Shown in pieces: positions 45,979 through 58,722 of a DNA stretch of 64,000 nucleotides. Below the pieces are notes generated by a model. The model was not told the origin of the DNA, made no database searches, and saw nothing but the letters and a program-made list of their open reading frames with translations. The translations under genes were made by a program, and so were the position numbers. Position 1 is the stretch's first letter; each line of letters starts with the position of its first letter. The stretch comes from Malania oleifera (lineage: Eukaryota; Streptophyta; Magnoliopsida; Santalales; Ximeniaceae), in NCBI RefSeq assembly GCF_029873635.1, contig NC_080420.1, forward strand, positions 53,807,457 to 53,871,456. Direction: 5' to 3'.

Positions 45979-47502
45979 ATCTCTCTCTTTTTGATGATGA
46001 CAAATAAGGAGTAAAAAATGGAGTAAGTCTTTAAAAGAATTCCCCTTACATTACGCATTCACTTAACAATATTTGTAATATCAAGATCAAATTCAATATT
46101 AATTTCAATATCATTATCATGCTCATATATCAAAATCATTCAAGATCAAGATACCAATATATCAATTTAAGTATGCAGTATTATGCTCAATTTTTGCCCA
46201 AAATTTCTCCCCCTTTTGACATCAATCAAAAATAGTAAAATATCATGAAAAATGTATAAAGACTAAGGCATAAAAAAAATTTTATGCATCATGCATAAAA
46301 AGATAGACAACAAGTTCCAAAGTTGCATGGGAAAATACAAAAGATTTACTATAATTTTCAATGATTTCCATAAATCATGATACCATTATTTATTAAGTCT
46401 AACTCCCTCTGAATGAAATGTATTTCATATTCAATAAATTCAGACTTTCATTTGAAGTATTATGAAGATAACAATTATGCTTTCGAATTTTATCATGTCA
46501 TGCTTCAAATATTAATTATTTCAAGTAAATGTTCATGGATACTAATATCAAGAATAATACCAATATCATATCAATATTATAAATATTGTAACATGCTTAT
46601 GAATTCAAATATGATGTCATGCTCAAAGTATCAATTAACATACACAAGGATAATATATTTCATAGATACCAATAGTAATATTATATCATAAGCTGCTTTG
46701 TGGATATCAATTTATGTTCATAGATACCAATAGTAATATTATATCATGAGTTGCTTATGGATATCAATTTATGTTCATAGATACCAATTTTTTTTTAATT
46801 CAACTCTCTTTCCCCCTTTTTGACATTAATAAAGAAGGTTATCAATAAACATATGCATTCTAATACATGACTTGGACAATTCATCCATTGATTGTGGCCA
46901 ACAATATTATTTTCATTTTTTTCAATATGATAAGTATCAATAAGCTCGGAAACTCATCCTTCTCCCCTATTTCAACATATCTAATATCCTTGTATTATGA
47001 AATGATTTTCCATATATTTGATCAAGGAGTTAGCCATATGCTATGAGCATAAGGTCATTGCACCTACAATACCTTAATCAGTTGTATTTCATATTTTTCA
47101 CTTATTGGCTTCATTAGTGATTGATTTTCTAAATCTCAAGTATGTTATGCTCTAAAAATTTTTAACCTTAAGTACTTATAACTGTTCATCTATGGTTATG
47201 TTTTTTCATTCCTTTAGTTATAGCTGAAATATTCACCATAATATGCATAGTTAATATAGATTTTCAAATTATGCATCAAATCTTAAAGGTAGACAAATCA
47301 ATTTATATTTTATGAGTTAAGCATGTCTATTATCAAAGCACATTTATAATTATCACTTTATTTCTTTAAGGATTGGCTAACTTAAATTCTATAGGTTGTT
47401 TGAGTCATTACTAATCCATTTCATTTCAGCATAATTTTAGCTTTCATAAATCCAAATGAGAGAATACTTATACCTAAAATCTATGGTTTATGAACATGCC
47501 TT
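45979..47502 (-). other. Polypurine tract and non-coding 3' region of the gag-only copia element
   Basis: The purine run AAAAAGAGAGAGAT (minus strand, 45979-45992) abuts the LTR. Upstream lies 1.5 kb of AT-rich DNA without recognisable coding sequence. A second purine-rich run (AAAAGGGGGAGAAA on the minus strand, near 46210) resembles the AAAAGGGGGAGAA at 26630 in the other SIRE-like copy. Confidence 0.65.
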
Positions 47503-48075
47503 TCATCTTGGTACCCATACTTTCTTGGTTCTGGATGGTTTAACAAGAGATGTTTTTTTTACTTTCCAAACTTGTTTAATTTTTACATCTTTCCTCTTTA
47601 ATGAATATTCAAACTTAATATGTCCCTTCTTCTTACATAGGAAGCATATAGTGTGAGTATAAGCATTAGATGAGGTGCTAGCATAGTTTTTTGAGGCCTT
47701 TGTAAAGTATCCCATATAGAGGTTCTTTTCCTTTGTATTTTCAAATCTATTAAACCCTATGCCTTCTTTATTCAAAGACATTCTTTGTGCACCAATCATT
47801 CTATCAAAATTTTCCTTTCCTTTAGTGAAGTTGTAGATGGTTTTGTTTTGATCCTCAATTTTTCTCTTAAGATCATGGATTTTTGAATTTTGTATATTTT
47901 TACCCTTTTCTTGATTTTGAGATATTTTGCTGATTCTATTTTCTAATTCAGAAATATATTGGTCTTTTTCATTATCCATAGAAGTTTTGGACTTTAGATC
48001 TTCTAGTTCTTTTGTTACCTTCTTATTCTTGTTTTCTAGTTTATTGATTTTTAAATCTTTTTCTCTTTCAACAAG
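47503..48075 (-). pseudogene. gag C-terminal part, SIRE-like copia (fossil)
   Basis: The minus strand has a polar coiled-coil-like stretch (YISELENRISKISQNQEKG, IHDLKRKIEDQNKTIYNF), a CCHC-like knuckle CFLCKKKGHIKFEY and the ending TKKVWVPR that marks the gag end in SIRE-like elements. The rest of gag lies beyond the nested element at 48076-55458. Broken fossil. Confidence 0.82.
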
Positions 48076-50014
48076 TGATTACGCGCCAAAAATGCGTAAT
48101 TGGACGTTTAACCCGGGCTTTACTGTTTATATTTTTAATTAAATGTCCAAATTTATTCAATATTTTAATAAAATGCCAAAATCATCATTCTTGAACTTTA
48201 TTGCACTATTTATGAGATTTTGGTAATTTTTTGTCGCAGGAAAATTCTCGAGAATCAAAACCGATAGGTGTTTGTATTTTATGCATAACTTTTCTGTCCA
48301 AACTCTGATCGAGACGATTCAAATTTCTAGAGAAAGAGGAAAGCATTATCTACAACTTTTGTGTTTTGAATTTTGTGAGATACGGGCTCCAGAAGAGCAT
48401 AATTTGCAACGAACAGAGAACAAATAAAATGAAAAAAATTAAAAAATACATACTTGAATGGATAGTTGATGTGACCCGGCCATGCATAGCCGGGTCAGGT
48501 TGGCTAATCTGGGTAGGGCTTCTTTTTCTTTTTTTTTTTAAACTCCCCCAGCGCAGCCTCTTCTCACGCTGCCTCTACTCCTCTCTTCTTGTTCTTCTTC
48601 TTCTCCTCTTCTCTTCTTCTCCTTTGGTTTTGTTTTTTTTTTTTCCTTTCAATTGCTACGTTGCCATTCTTTGTTTCCCTCTCTTTCTTCTCTCTGTTTT
48701 ATTTAATCTCTCGCCCTCTCCCCACTAATCTCTTATTTTGCAGTTCCCTCTCTCTCTCTCTTGCTCTCTGTTTTATCTTCCCTTGTCTCCTTGTACCCTC
48801 AGCCACCATACAATCTCTGCTGCTGTCCTAGAGATATACACAGCAACAACCTGCTGTCGCAGCACTCTCGGCCTTCCACATAATAGCACCGCAGCCACAG
48901 CAGGACTCCAGCCAGCATCCTCTTCTCCTCCAGCAGCTTCTTGGCCGGCCAGTGTAGCAGCAACTCTACAACAGCAGCCCCCTGTTCCTCCACAGCAACC
49001 CGTGAGCATCCGGCCACAGCACTGCCTCGGCCAACCACCATCTACAACCAAACATAGGCACCAAACAGCAGCCCCGACCTCCAGCCTCTCTGTACGTACA
49101 GCAAAGAGACCACTCAGCAACAGCGGCTGAGAAGGCCACAGCACTACCTCAGCAAATCCAGCCACGCCCCAGCCCCCACAGCTCTGTTCTTCACTTTCTC
49201 TCCTTTCCTTGTTTTTTTTTAAATTGCAATTGAATACTTTTTATTTTATTTTATTTATTAAAGTTAATCTGCATTTAGGATTTGAATATTTGTTACCTAG
49301 TTTTTTTTTGAAAGTTTAGTTTTTATTCATTTATCTTTCCCTTAATTAACGTTAGTGCTAGCTTTGAAGAATTTAAGTTAATAGCTTTCTACTTATAGTT
49401 CTTTGGTCTATCTCTTAAAAAATAAAAATAAAAAAAAGTAAAAAGAAAAATTCCAAAAAGAGAAAAATGTTTTTGTTTTAAAGAATTTAAACTAGTTTTT
49501 TTCGGTTTAATTAGGGTCGGTTTGATTAAAGTTTGTATTTTTTTGTTGCTGTGTTTTGTTATCGTTCACGCTTAGAATTTTTTTTATGTGTTTGCATTTT
49601 GGTTCAAGATTGTGATTTGATTAAAAGTTTGTTTTTTTTAGTGTGTGTGAATCTCATTGAGTTTCCAGAGTGTGTTTTTTAATTCCATGTTCAAAATTAC
49701 TATCTTTAATTAGTGTGTGCTCCGATGTTTCCTTGAGTAGGTTAGAGTTTTCATTCTAGCTTTTTAATTTAATGTATGCTAGTTCTAGGGTTTAATTTGC
49801 GTGTTATTTAATTTGGTAAAAGTAAAATCAACAATCGTGAAGATATCCGAATCTGAACGGAGTTCAGTATCTTTTTAACTTCGATTGGAAGAACGTAAAT
49901 TTTGAGATTAAATGCATTTCCTGAGGAGACGATCTAGCTCTAGGGCTTAATATTACACGACAGAACTCCTATACTTGGGATAGCTTTCGAACTGCTCATT
50001 TTTCGAGTGAGTCA
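48076..50014 (+). repeat. 5' LTR of the gag-only gypsy element
   Basis: Starts TGATTACGCGCCAAAAATGC and ends TTTTTCGAGTGAGTCA. A GC- and CT-rich part (48470-49200) looks like the transcribed leader. Open frames on both strands there mirror each other and are not taken as genes. Confidence 0.9.
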
Positions 50015-50020
50015 AGTTTT

Positions 50021-50038
50021 TGGCGCCGTTGCCGGGGA
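50021..50038 (+). other. Primer-binding site (tRNA-Asp type)
   Basis: TGGCGCCGTTGCCGGGGA, six bases after the LTR. This is the standard site of Athila-type elements. Confidence 0.9.
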
Positions 50039-50147
50039 ATGATGTTCTTAGTCTCAAATTTGCGTTTTTCCCATCATCTTTATTAGTTTTAAGCAAAAGA
50101 AAAAAAAATCAGAAAACAAAAAAAGAAAAAATTTCGAGTTTTGAAAA

Positions 50148-51819
50148 ATGGCTGCACCTGCACCGCGCACGATAATGGATTTTATGCAACTTGAATATGC
50201 CACTGCATCCTCTTCTACTATTTTGCCTTATGATGAGCTTAATTTCATGATGCAGCGCGGGAGGACGTTACTGCTACCCGAGTTCTATGGACGGAATCTG
50301 AGTGCCCATATCAGCACTTAGCAGAGTTTGAATTAACCTGCAACATGTTTTTCTCTCATGCTAGAGCTGACGAATCTACTAGACTAAATTTATTTCTTGC
50401 TACTTTGCAGGATAGGGCACTGATTTGGTTTCATTCCTTAAGACCTCACTCTATCACTAATTGGACTGATATGGAGCGTGAATTTCTGCATGCATTTTGT
50501 CCCTCACAGAAAACTCAATTTTTGCAGGAACAGATTCTTAATTTTGTGTAGCAGGATGACGAGACATTTAGGGCTTGTTGGGAGCGATTCAAGGATCTAC
50601 TAACACTTGTCCACATCACGGATTTGACTCATGGAGGTTAGCTGATTATTTTTATGCTGCTCTTACCCCTGATTGCAAGTATTTTGTCCAGACTATATCT
50701 AATGGAGAACCCGTCAGCGAGGATCCAGATCAGGTATTATCATTCTTTGATTACTTAGCTAACAATGTCCCACAGTGCAATACACGATACACTCAGGCAC
50801 CCATGACTGCACACCCTATCAGCACAATTAGTGGCGATGATCCATATGAACCACCAGAATACCCAGATATTCCTCCGCCTCATTACCAGCCACAATAGAT
50901 CCCTCAGAGCTGTATGCCATTAGAATTTTTGGAGGATAGCATAACACAGATGGCGAACATGCTCCAACAATTCATACAAACTCAAGTCGATCATAATAAT
51001 GAATTACGGGATACCATTAATGCGATAAGCACACAGTTGGACATCTTAGAAAACGAGAAAACACTCGCAGAACTTCAGCCTAGTTCTCAAGAGTACTAGC
51101 AACCGCAACAACAAATACATGATATTTCTCTTGAGACAGCAGAGGCCACCATCACCTTCAGTAGCGAGAAAGACGATCCCCAATCTGAAATGCTCATTGC
51201 CGAGCAAATAGTTGTCCCAACACCGGAAGTTATGACTGAAATAGATGAATTCAAAGAAAAATCAGAGGAAACGAACCCAAAAACGGAACAATTAGTTGAT
51301 GAGGATACTGACACTCATACGGAGTACCAACCTGTGGTACCTCATACTCTGAGCTCAGAAATCGTGAAACTGTCACTCTCGCCTGAATCAGATGTTAAGG
51401 AGCCTAGTGTGGAGGCAGACTCCTGCAGTGGTATGATGATATGTACACCCGATAAAGAGGGTGACCAGTCTGGTGAGCATATAATTTTCAAAGAACCAGG
51501 TAAAACATTTAATGTTAATGCTTCTGAAGAATTGCAGGTAATTATTTCGATCACTTTCTTTCAACCATTAGTTCGTAAAGAAGCACATTTCCTGGACACG
51601 ATGTTGAATAAAGACCATTTTTTGTCCACACATGAGGGTCAACCTGCACACGTATTGTTTGGTATTTTGACACGCATTAATTTATCTGAGGTTGATTTTC
51701 GTGCAGGTATGACGACTGATCGATTGTGGCGGCTTAAATTTGGAGAACCGCCGATGCAATTTATATACTTGCGGCCACCAGACGAAATTCCTCCAAAGCC
51801 TCTGCCAAGACAATTGTGA
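50148..51819 (+). pseudogene. gag-like region of the non-autonomous gypsy element (fossil)
   Basis: Begins MAAPAPRTIMDFMQLEYAT. The core gag domain shows NLFLATLQDRALIWFHSLRP, HSITNWTDMEREFLHAFCP and QKTQFLQEQI. It is followed by a proline-rich part (YEPPEYPDIPPPHYQPQ), a coiled-coil-like part and an acidic C-terminal part of about 200 residues (about 51190-51819) ending near FGEPPMQFIYLRPPDEIPPK. That last part matches no domain I know. No zinc knuckle or protease was seen. Broken fossil. Confidence 0.8.
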
Positions 51820-53519
51820 TGTTTTTATTTCCCTTATTTTCCTTTATTTTATCTTATTTTATTTTTAGTTATTTTTCAGGTCTATTTTCTCGTAGTTCGA
51901 TATTTGTTTTTCATTATTTCGCCACTCAGGTATGCCTTACTTTTCCCGTGCACAGTATTTTCTATTTCCCCTATGCTTTCGCATTAAGGACAATGTTCCA
52001 CTTTAGTTGGGGGGGGATGAGCATTCGCATGTGACACTGTGCACGTACACGTACCGGGTTTTATATTTAAAACAAAAAAAAAATTCAAAAAATCAAAAAA
52101 ATCAAAAAGAGAGAGAAAGAAAGGAGGAGCACTGAGGAATTACATTGCATTATGCCATGCTTAACACTAACTTATACCTTTCACATACTTGCGTATAACT
52201 TAAGAATGACACACTTGAGTCAATCATGCGTAGTTTTCTCTTTATATGATCTTATGACTCCATGAAGAATCGATTGGTAGTACATTCGTGTTAATTTAAC
52301 TATATAATTTCCTGTATTTACACGGCATCTCACGAGACTGAATAAGTACATTCACGTGATTCATTGCACTTAGGGTTTCTTGTGAGCACTGAGAGAACAC
52401 CCGTGGCGACTATGACACCTTGTGAGATATCCTTGAGCTATTTATCGTCCTTTTGAGCGTTAATACTAAATCAGAGTTCACAGAACTCAATTCTATTTTT
52501 TTGGATGATTCCTTGTACACTAGTCTTTATTTTTGATTTGCTAGCTCAGAGGTGACACCTAGTGGGGAGATAGAAACTTAGGTCTTGTAGCCTACTCAAG
52601 ATGTGAAGGCTGAGCCACCCCTAGAGATAAACTTAATTCATGGACCCCTATTCGAGCTCAATTCCCATTGATGGTATGAAGATTACAAAAGAAGTGTTAT
52701 ATTGTCCTTATTGATCAAGAAAAGACAGAAAATGAAGAATGAGCAGAAAAAAAGAATAAGCAATACACATGCGCATGAAATGAAATGTCAATGCCGGCCC
52801 AAATACATATCACAAAAAGTCAAGGACGACACATATTTTCCACGTATGAAGATGCTTCAACCGGTTAATGCCTCAGATGTATTCACGACAAGTTTGTAAG
52901 TAAGTTGATCTAGGGTGGTCTCGGTTGGATATGGCGAGTAGGTGAGAAGATGCTAGGGTGAAGGACTCGACACCTCATAGATAGGCTAGATCCTTTCCAA
53001 ATTAGTCCACTCCATATACTTAGCGTTGTTCCTTTTAATATGTGGGATGTTTGATCGCGACACTCCTCCTCACATATGATGAGTGAACCCATTTTCTTTG
53101 AGTGTTCTTGAGGGTATACCAATTAGGCCGAGTCAAAGCGACCGTTCTGTAGGTGTCCACTGGCGTCCTAGGCGTACTGAGTCACACACATCACACACAC
53201 CTCGAGAGTTTACCTGTTTATACTCGAACTTATATGATTGCATTAACTCTGAATGTGCCACTGATTAACTTCATGTGAGTATACTACTTTCAAATCACAT
53301 ATAAACGATGAAACTTGCATGGGTGACGTGTTTTGGACTCGTGTGCATTGAATATGAACGAGCTTGTGTGAAATTCAGTTATGTTCTTGTATGTGAAATG
53401 GTATACTATTGCCGCATGTGCATTGATTTCATGATTACTGGAGTATATAGTTGTAGATACCATCCTGAGATTCATTCACGTCATTTTCTAGAGACTAGCA
53501 AAACGTTAGTTGGGGGGTG
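51820..53519 (+). other. 3' region and polypurine tract of the gag-only gypsy element
   Basis: Non-coding. Related to 41850-43232 of the Athila-like element over about 1.4 kb. TTGGGGGGTG at 53510-53519 is the polypurine tract. A similar TTGGGGGGGGA run at 52007 lies just after the gag region. Confidence 0.75.
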
Positions 53520-55458
53520 TGATTATGCGCCGAAACTGCGTAATTAGACGTTTAACCCGGGTTTTACCGTTTATATTTTTAATTAAATGTCCAAATTTAT
53601 TCAATATTTTAATAAAATTCCAAAATCATCATTCTTGAACTTTATTGCACTATTTATGAGATTTTGGTAATTTTTTGTCGCAGGAAAATTCTCGAGAATC
53701 AAAACCAACACCTGTTTGTATTTTGTGCATAACTTTTCCGTCCAAGCTCCGATAGAGACGATTCAAATTTCTGGAGAAATAGGAAAGGATTATCTACAAC
53801 TTTTCTGTTTTGAGTTTTGTGAGATACGGGCTCCAAAAGAGCAGAATTTGTAACGAACAGAGAACAAATAAAATGAAAAAAATTAAAAAATACATACTTG
53901 AATGGATAGTTGATGTGACCCAGCCATGCATAGCCGGGTCGGGTTGGCTAATCTGGGTAGGGCTTCTTTTTCTTTTCTTTTTAAACTCCCCCAGCGCAGC
54001 CTCTTCTCACGCTGCCTCTGCTCCTCTCTTCTTGTTCTTCTTCTTCTCCTCTTCTCTTCTTCTCCTTTGGTTTTGTTTTTTTTTTTTCCTTTCAATTGCT
54101 GCGTTGCCATTCTCTGTTTCCCTCTCTTTCTTCTCTCTATTTTATTTAATCTCTCGCCCTCTCCCTTCTAATCTCTTATTTTGCAGTTCCCTCTCTCTCT
54201 CTCTTGCTCTCTGTTTTATCTTCCCTTGTCTCCTTGTACCCTCAGCCACCATACAATCTCTGCTGCTGTCCTAGAGATATACACAGCAACAACCTGCTGT
54301 CGCAGCACTCTCTGCCTTCCACATAACAGCACCGCAGCCACAGCAGGACTCCAGCCAGCATCCTCTTCTCCTCCAGCAGCTTCTTGGCCGGCCAGTGTAG
54401 TAGTAACTCTATAATAGCAGCCCCCTGTTCCTCCACAGCAACCCGTGAGCATCCGGCCACAGCATTGCCTCGGCCAACCACCATCTACAACCGAACACAG
54501 GCACCAAATAGCAGCCTCGACCTCTAGCCTCTCTGTATGTACAGCAAAGAGACCACTCAGCAACAGCGGCTGAGAAGGCCACAGCACTGCCTCAGCAAAT
54601 CCAGCCACGCCCCAGCCCCCACGGCTCTGTTCTTCACTTTCTCTCCTTTCCTTGTTTTTTTTTAAATTGCAATTGAATACTTTTTATTTTATTTTATTTA
54701 TTAAAGTTAATCTGCATTTAGGATTTGAATATTTGTTACCTAGTTTTTTTTTTGAAAGTTTAGTTTTTATTCATTTATCTTTCCCTTAATTAACGTTAGT
54801 GCTAGCTTTGAAGAATTTAAGTTAATAGCTTTCTACTTATAGTTCTTTGGTCTATCTCTTAAAAAATAAAAATAAAAAAAAGTAAAAAGAAAAATTCCAA
54901 AAAGAGAAAAATGTTTTTGTTTTAAAGAATTTAAACTAGTTTTTTTCGGTTTAATTAGGGTCGGTTTGATTAAAGTTTGTATTTTTTTGTTGCTTTGTTT
55001 CGTTATCGTTCACGCTTAGAATTTTTTTTATGTGTTTGCATTTTGGTTCAAGATTGTGATTTGATTAAAAGTTTGTTTTTTTTAGTGTGTGTGAATCTGA
55101 TTGAGTTTCCAAAGTGTGTTTTTTAATTCCATGTTCAAAATTACCATCTTTAATTAATGTGTGCTCCGATGTTTCCTTGAGTAGGTTAGAGTTTCCATTC
55201 TAGCTTTTTAATTTAATGTATGCTAGTTCTAGGGTTTAATTTGCGTGTTATTTAATTTGGTAAAAGTAAAATCAACAATCGTGAAGATATCCGAATCTGA
55301 ACTGAGTTCAGTATCTTTTTAACTTCGATTGGAAGAACGTAAATTTTGAGATTGAACGCATTCCCTGAGGAGACGATCTAACTCTAGGGCTTAATATTAC
55401 ACGACAGAACTCCTATACTTGGGATAGCTTTCGAGCTGCTCATTTTTCGAGTGAATCA
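53520..55458 (+). repeat. 3' LTR of the gag-only gypsy element
   Basis: 1939 bp, the same length as the 5' LTR. Starts TGATTATGCGCCGAAACTGC and ends TTTTTCGAGTGAATCA. By eye about 24 of the about 60 differences from the 5' LTR fall in its first 350 bases. Confidence 0.9.
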
Positions 55459-55463
55459 GCAAG

Positions 55464-56622
55464 TCTTAAAGATTCCAGCTCTTTCATTACACTTTCATTC
55501 TTATTTTTCAATGATGTATATCTTTTAGTCACATTAATTAAAATCTTATGCACCTTGAATAGTTCATATTGAAGCTCTTCATAAGAAGGCATACTTTCAT
55601 CATTGGATTCTTCTAATGAATCATTGCAAGAATCATTAAAAGATTTGGATGAGGAACTTTCCTCATTGTCCCATGCCATATAGTAAGCAGCTTCTTGGTC
55701 ACTTGTTTCATTATCTGAAATACTTGTACTCATACTATCCCAAGTAGTGACTTTCATTACCTTTTTCCTTTTCTTTTTGGAATCTTTCATAAGTTTTGGA
55801 CAATCTGATTTTATATGTCCAATTTTCTTACAATTATAGCATACTGGAGTTTCAACTTTTTTTTTCTTTTTACTGATTTCCATTTCTTCTTCTTCATCCG
55901 ATTTTGAGTTCTAGATTTTTCTTGTAAATTTATTCTTCCTTCTAATATTTTTTGTAAGTTTTTTAGATATGAAAGCTATTTCTTTTTTATCCATTTCTTC
56001 TTCTTCATCATCACTAGAATTTTTGTTTGAAGCTTTAAAAGCAATTGATTCTTGAGCTTTAGTTTTTCCACTTCTTTCATTCATAGACATCTCATATGTG
56101 AGAAGGGATCCTATGAGTACATCTAGGGATGTATTTTTGAGATTTCTTCCTTCCGTAGTTGTTGTAACTTTAGGTTCCCATATTGGAGGAAGTCTTCTAA
56201 GGATTTTTCAGATCATTTCATAAGTTGAGTAATTTTTCCCTAAGGCATTGAGGGATTTTATAATATGTGTAAACCTTGTATACACATTTGTTATGGTTTC
56301 ATTCAAGGTCATCGTGAAGGCCTCATACTCGCTTGTGAGCATGTCAATTCTACTATCTCTAACATCTATAGTTCCTTCATAGGTTACTTCTAATTTATCC
56401 TAAATTGCTTTAGCTGATTTACATGACATAACCCTATGAAACTCATTAACATCTAAGGCACAATATAGTGAATTCATGGCACTAGAGTTCACTTATATTA
56501 TTTTGTAATCAGTGTCGGTCAAGTCTTTTTCTTCTTTAGGGACTTCTTTGTCATCTATGGTTTTAGTAGAAATGTAATCACCTTGTGTGACAACCTTCCA
56601 AGCTTTCCTATCCATGATTTGA

Positions 56623-56664
<42 letters not shown>

Positions 56665-56760
56665 TCATTCTTTATTTCCAAAATATGTAATTTAAACCAC
56701 AAAAGATGGGAGGCCTAGTTAAGGATTGACCCTCTCCAAAGGGAGCTACTCCTAGGTGTA
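55464..56760 (-). pseudogene. gag N-terminal and first zinc-knuckle part, SIRE-like copia (fossil)
   Basis: The minus strand begins near the primer-binding site with MDRKAWKVVTQGDYISTKT and KEEKDLTDTDYKII, then shows traces of the usual gag core (RIDMLTSEYEAFTMT-like), and the CCHC knuckle CYNCKKIGHIKSDCP with a following acidic MAWDNEESSSSKSF stretch. This is the standard SIRE-type gag layout. It includes an AT microsatellite at 56627-56662. Broken fossil. Confidence 0.85.
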
Positions 56761-56807
56761 CCATATAGATCTTTATGTAGCTACTAGTTAGGATTTGCTA
56801 CAACCCC

Positions 56808-56819
56808 ACTCTGATACCA
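56808..56819 (-). other. Primer-binding site (initiator-Met tRNA type)
   Basis: On the minus strand TGGTATCAGAGT lies two bases after the LTR end CAACTTTCA, the standard copia site. Confidence 0.9.
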
Positions 56820-56821
56820 AT

Positions 56822-57507
56822 TGAAAGTTGAGGTGTAGTTCCAAGAGAGGGGTGAATTGGCTTATCAAAATTTCTTTTAATTCTTTTCAAGAATTCTTAA
56901 ATCACTTGTTAATTTAACAATCACAATGCATAGGCTTATTAAATTATTCAATCCACAAACCAAAACACAATTAAAGAAAAACTTAAGCAATCAATCAACA
57001 ACTAAAGTATTCAACCACAAAATACCAAATTAAGTTATAACATGCAGCTTCTTGGCAATTCTCAACTTTTGCAAGAACTCAAAATATTTGCTTATTTGTA
57101 GCCCTGTGAATATATGTAAGCCCTATGTTGATGGATTTGATTTCTATATATGATACACAATATGAAATCAAACACTCCTTCCGAGAACTTGGACTTTAAA
57201 TAAACTTTTAGTTAATTAGTCTTGGGTGTTAACCAATCAACGTACTCCCTTACGGTTTTCACAATTTGTATTGATCAACCAACATACTTCCTTCCGGTTT
57301 CCGCAAATCCAAAAATCAAATTAACTTTGGTTTATTTAGTATCAAATCCACGCAATGTATATAATCAAAAATTAAATTTAACCACGCAGTCAATATTTTC
57401 TGAAAAATAAAGAGAGTAAGGAAGGAGAGTGATACAACGTTTTTTACGAGGTTCGAGTTATCCCCAGCCTACATCCTCGCCCTTGGCCAATACCACAAAA
57501 GGGTACG
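56822..57507 (-). repeat. 5' LTR of the gag-only copia element (visible part)
   Basis: Parallels 33327-34010 at about 90 percent identity by eye. It is cut at 57507 by the insertion of the Tat/Ogre-like element; the rest would lie beyond the right window edge. Confidence 0.85.
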
Positions 57508-58662
57508 TGATGCCCAAAGGCTAATACCCCTTGCAATTAAATCATAGGGATTAAAAATTGAGAAAATATTTTATCAAAATATATACTATAGTGCATATGA
57601 GGCCAAATAACGAAAACACTAAAAATAGTGATAATAATATAAATAATGATAGAAATGATCATATTGATAAATAATACTAGTAATAATAATACTACTATTA
57701 GGAGTAATAATAATAAATACCATAGTGATAACAACAATAGTAATGATGATAATAATAATAATGAATAACAATAGTAGTAATAATAATAAATAATACAATA
57801 ATGATAATAATGATAATAATAATAATAATAATAACAAAAATATTAATAGTAATAATAATAATATGGTTAATAAATAATAATAATAATAACAATAATAACA
57901 ATAGGGATAATGATAACAATATTAGTAACTAATAATAATGATAATAATAATATGCATATTTTAACAATAGAACACTTACCTTAATATGAACACACAATCA
58001 ATACATATAGAAACAAAATTATCAAAAATAAGGAAACAATCTACTCATCAAGTTATGGAAACCAAGTAGCCCTAGAATCAAGGGATAACTATACAAGAGT
58101 AAGCAAATAGATAAATTATGGAAACAGTTTAAAAGCTAACATTAATATGTAAATATTTAACAAAACCACTAAATGGGAAATTGTGGAAATAAATCAAACC
58201 AAAAATTGGTGTACAACCCTAAAAATTAATATGCTATGTAAACATTGCCTTTTTAATAGTAGTATACTAATATTACAATGATGATAATAATAACATACAA
58301 ATTATAATGATATAGATGATAATAACATAAATATTCTTATAATATGATAACAATTTAAGTAATAATGTACAAGCAATATAATACTAATACAATCAATATG
58401 ATAACCATGCCAATAATAGACAAACAATAGAATATCAATACTAATAAAATCAATATGATAATCACAATACTAATAACAATGTTCAAACAATATAGTAATT
58501 TTGCAAATAATTGAATACAAACAATGTAACAATATTACTAATGATAAAATGTAAATAATGATATTAATACTAATAATAATATAGGAACAGTAATAATAAT
58601 ATAGTCAAATGTAGAATACATAGGTATATATATGTACATATATATTAACATTAACACTAAAA

Positions 58663-58722
<60 letters not shown>

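Larger units (their letters stand above)
48076..55458 (+). mobile_element. Non-autonomous Ty3/gypsy element, Athila-related, gag only, complete LTR pair
   Basis: 5' LTR 48076-50014, primer-binding site 50021-50038, gag-like region 50148-51819, 3' region with polypurine tract 53510-53519, 3' LTR 53520-55458. Both LTRs are 1939 bp. Flanks are ACAAG (48071-48075) and GCAAG (55459-55463), a 5-bp target duplication with one difference. No pol domain was recognised. LTR divergence is about 3 percent by eye, suggesting roughly one to a few million years. It looks whole in structure but with a few breaks in the gag frame. Confidence 0.88.
33327..57507 (-). mobile_element. Ty1/copia element, SIRE/Maximus-like, gag-bearing, split by two nested gypsy elements
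   Basis: Minus-strand order: 5' LTR (from 56822 rightwards, cut at 57507 by another element), primer-binding site 56808-56819, gag (about 56730 down to 55464, resuming 48075-47503), non-coding 3' region (47502-45993), polypurine tract (45979-45992), 3' LTR (45978-45057 and 34644-33327). No protease, integrase or reverse transcriptase was recognised, so it looks like a non-autonomous gag-only member. It is interrupted by the gypsy elements at 34645-45056 and 48076-55458. It is a broken fossil with several breaks. Confidence 0.82.

Noticed and set aside
48738-49165. Overlapping 130-codon frames on both strands of the gag-only element's LTR (and copies at 54181-54608)
   Set aside because: They mirror each other across strands, recur in both LTRs and have composition-driven content (Ala/Pro/Gln one way, Gly/Cys/Val the other).
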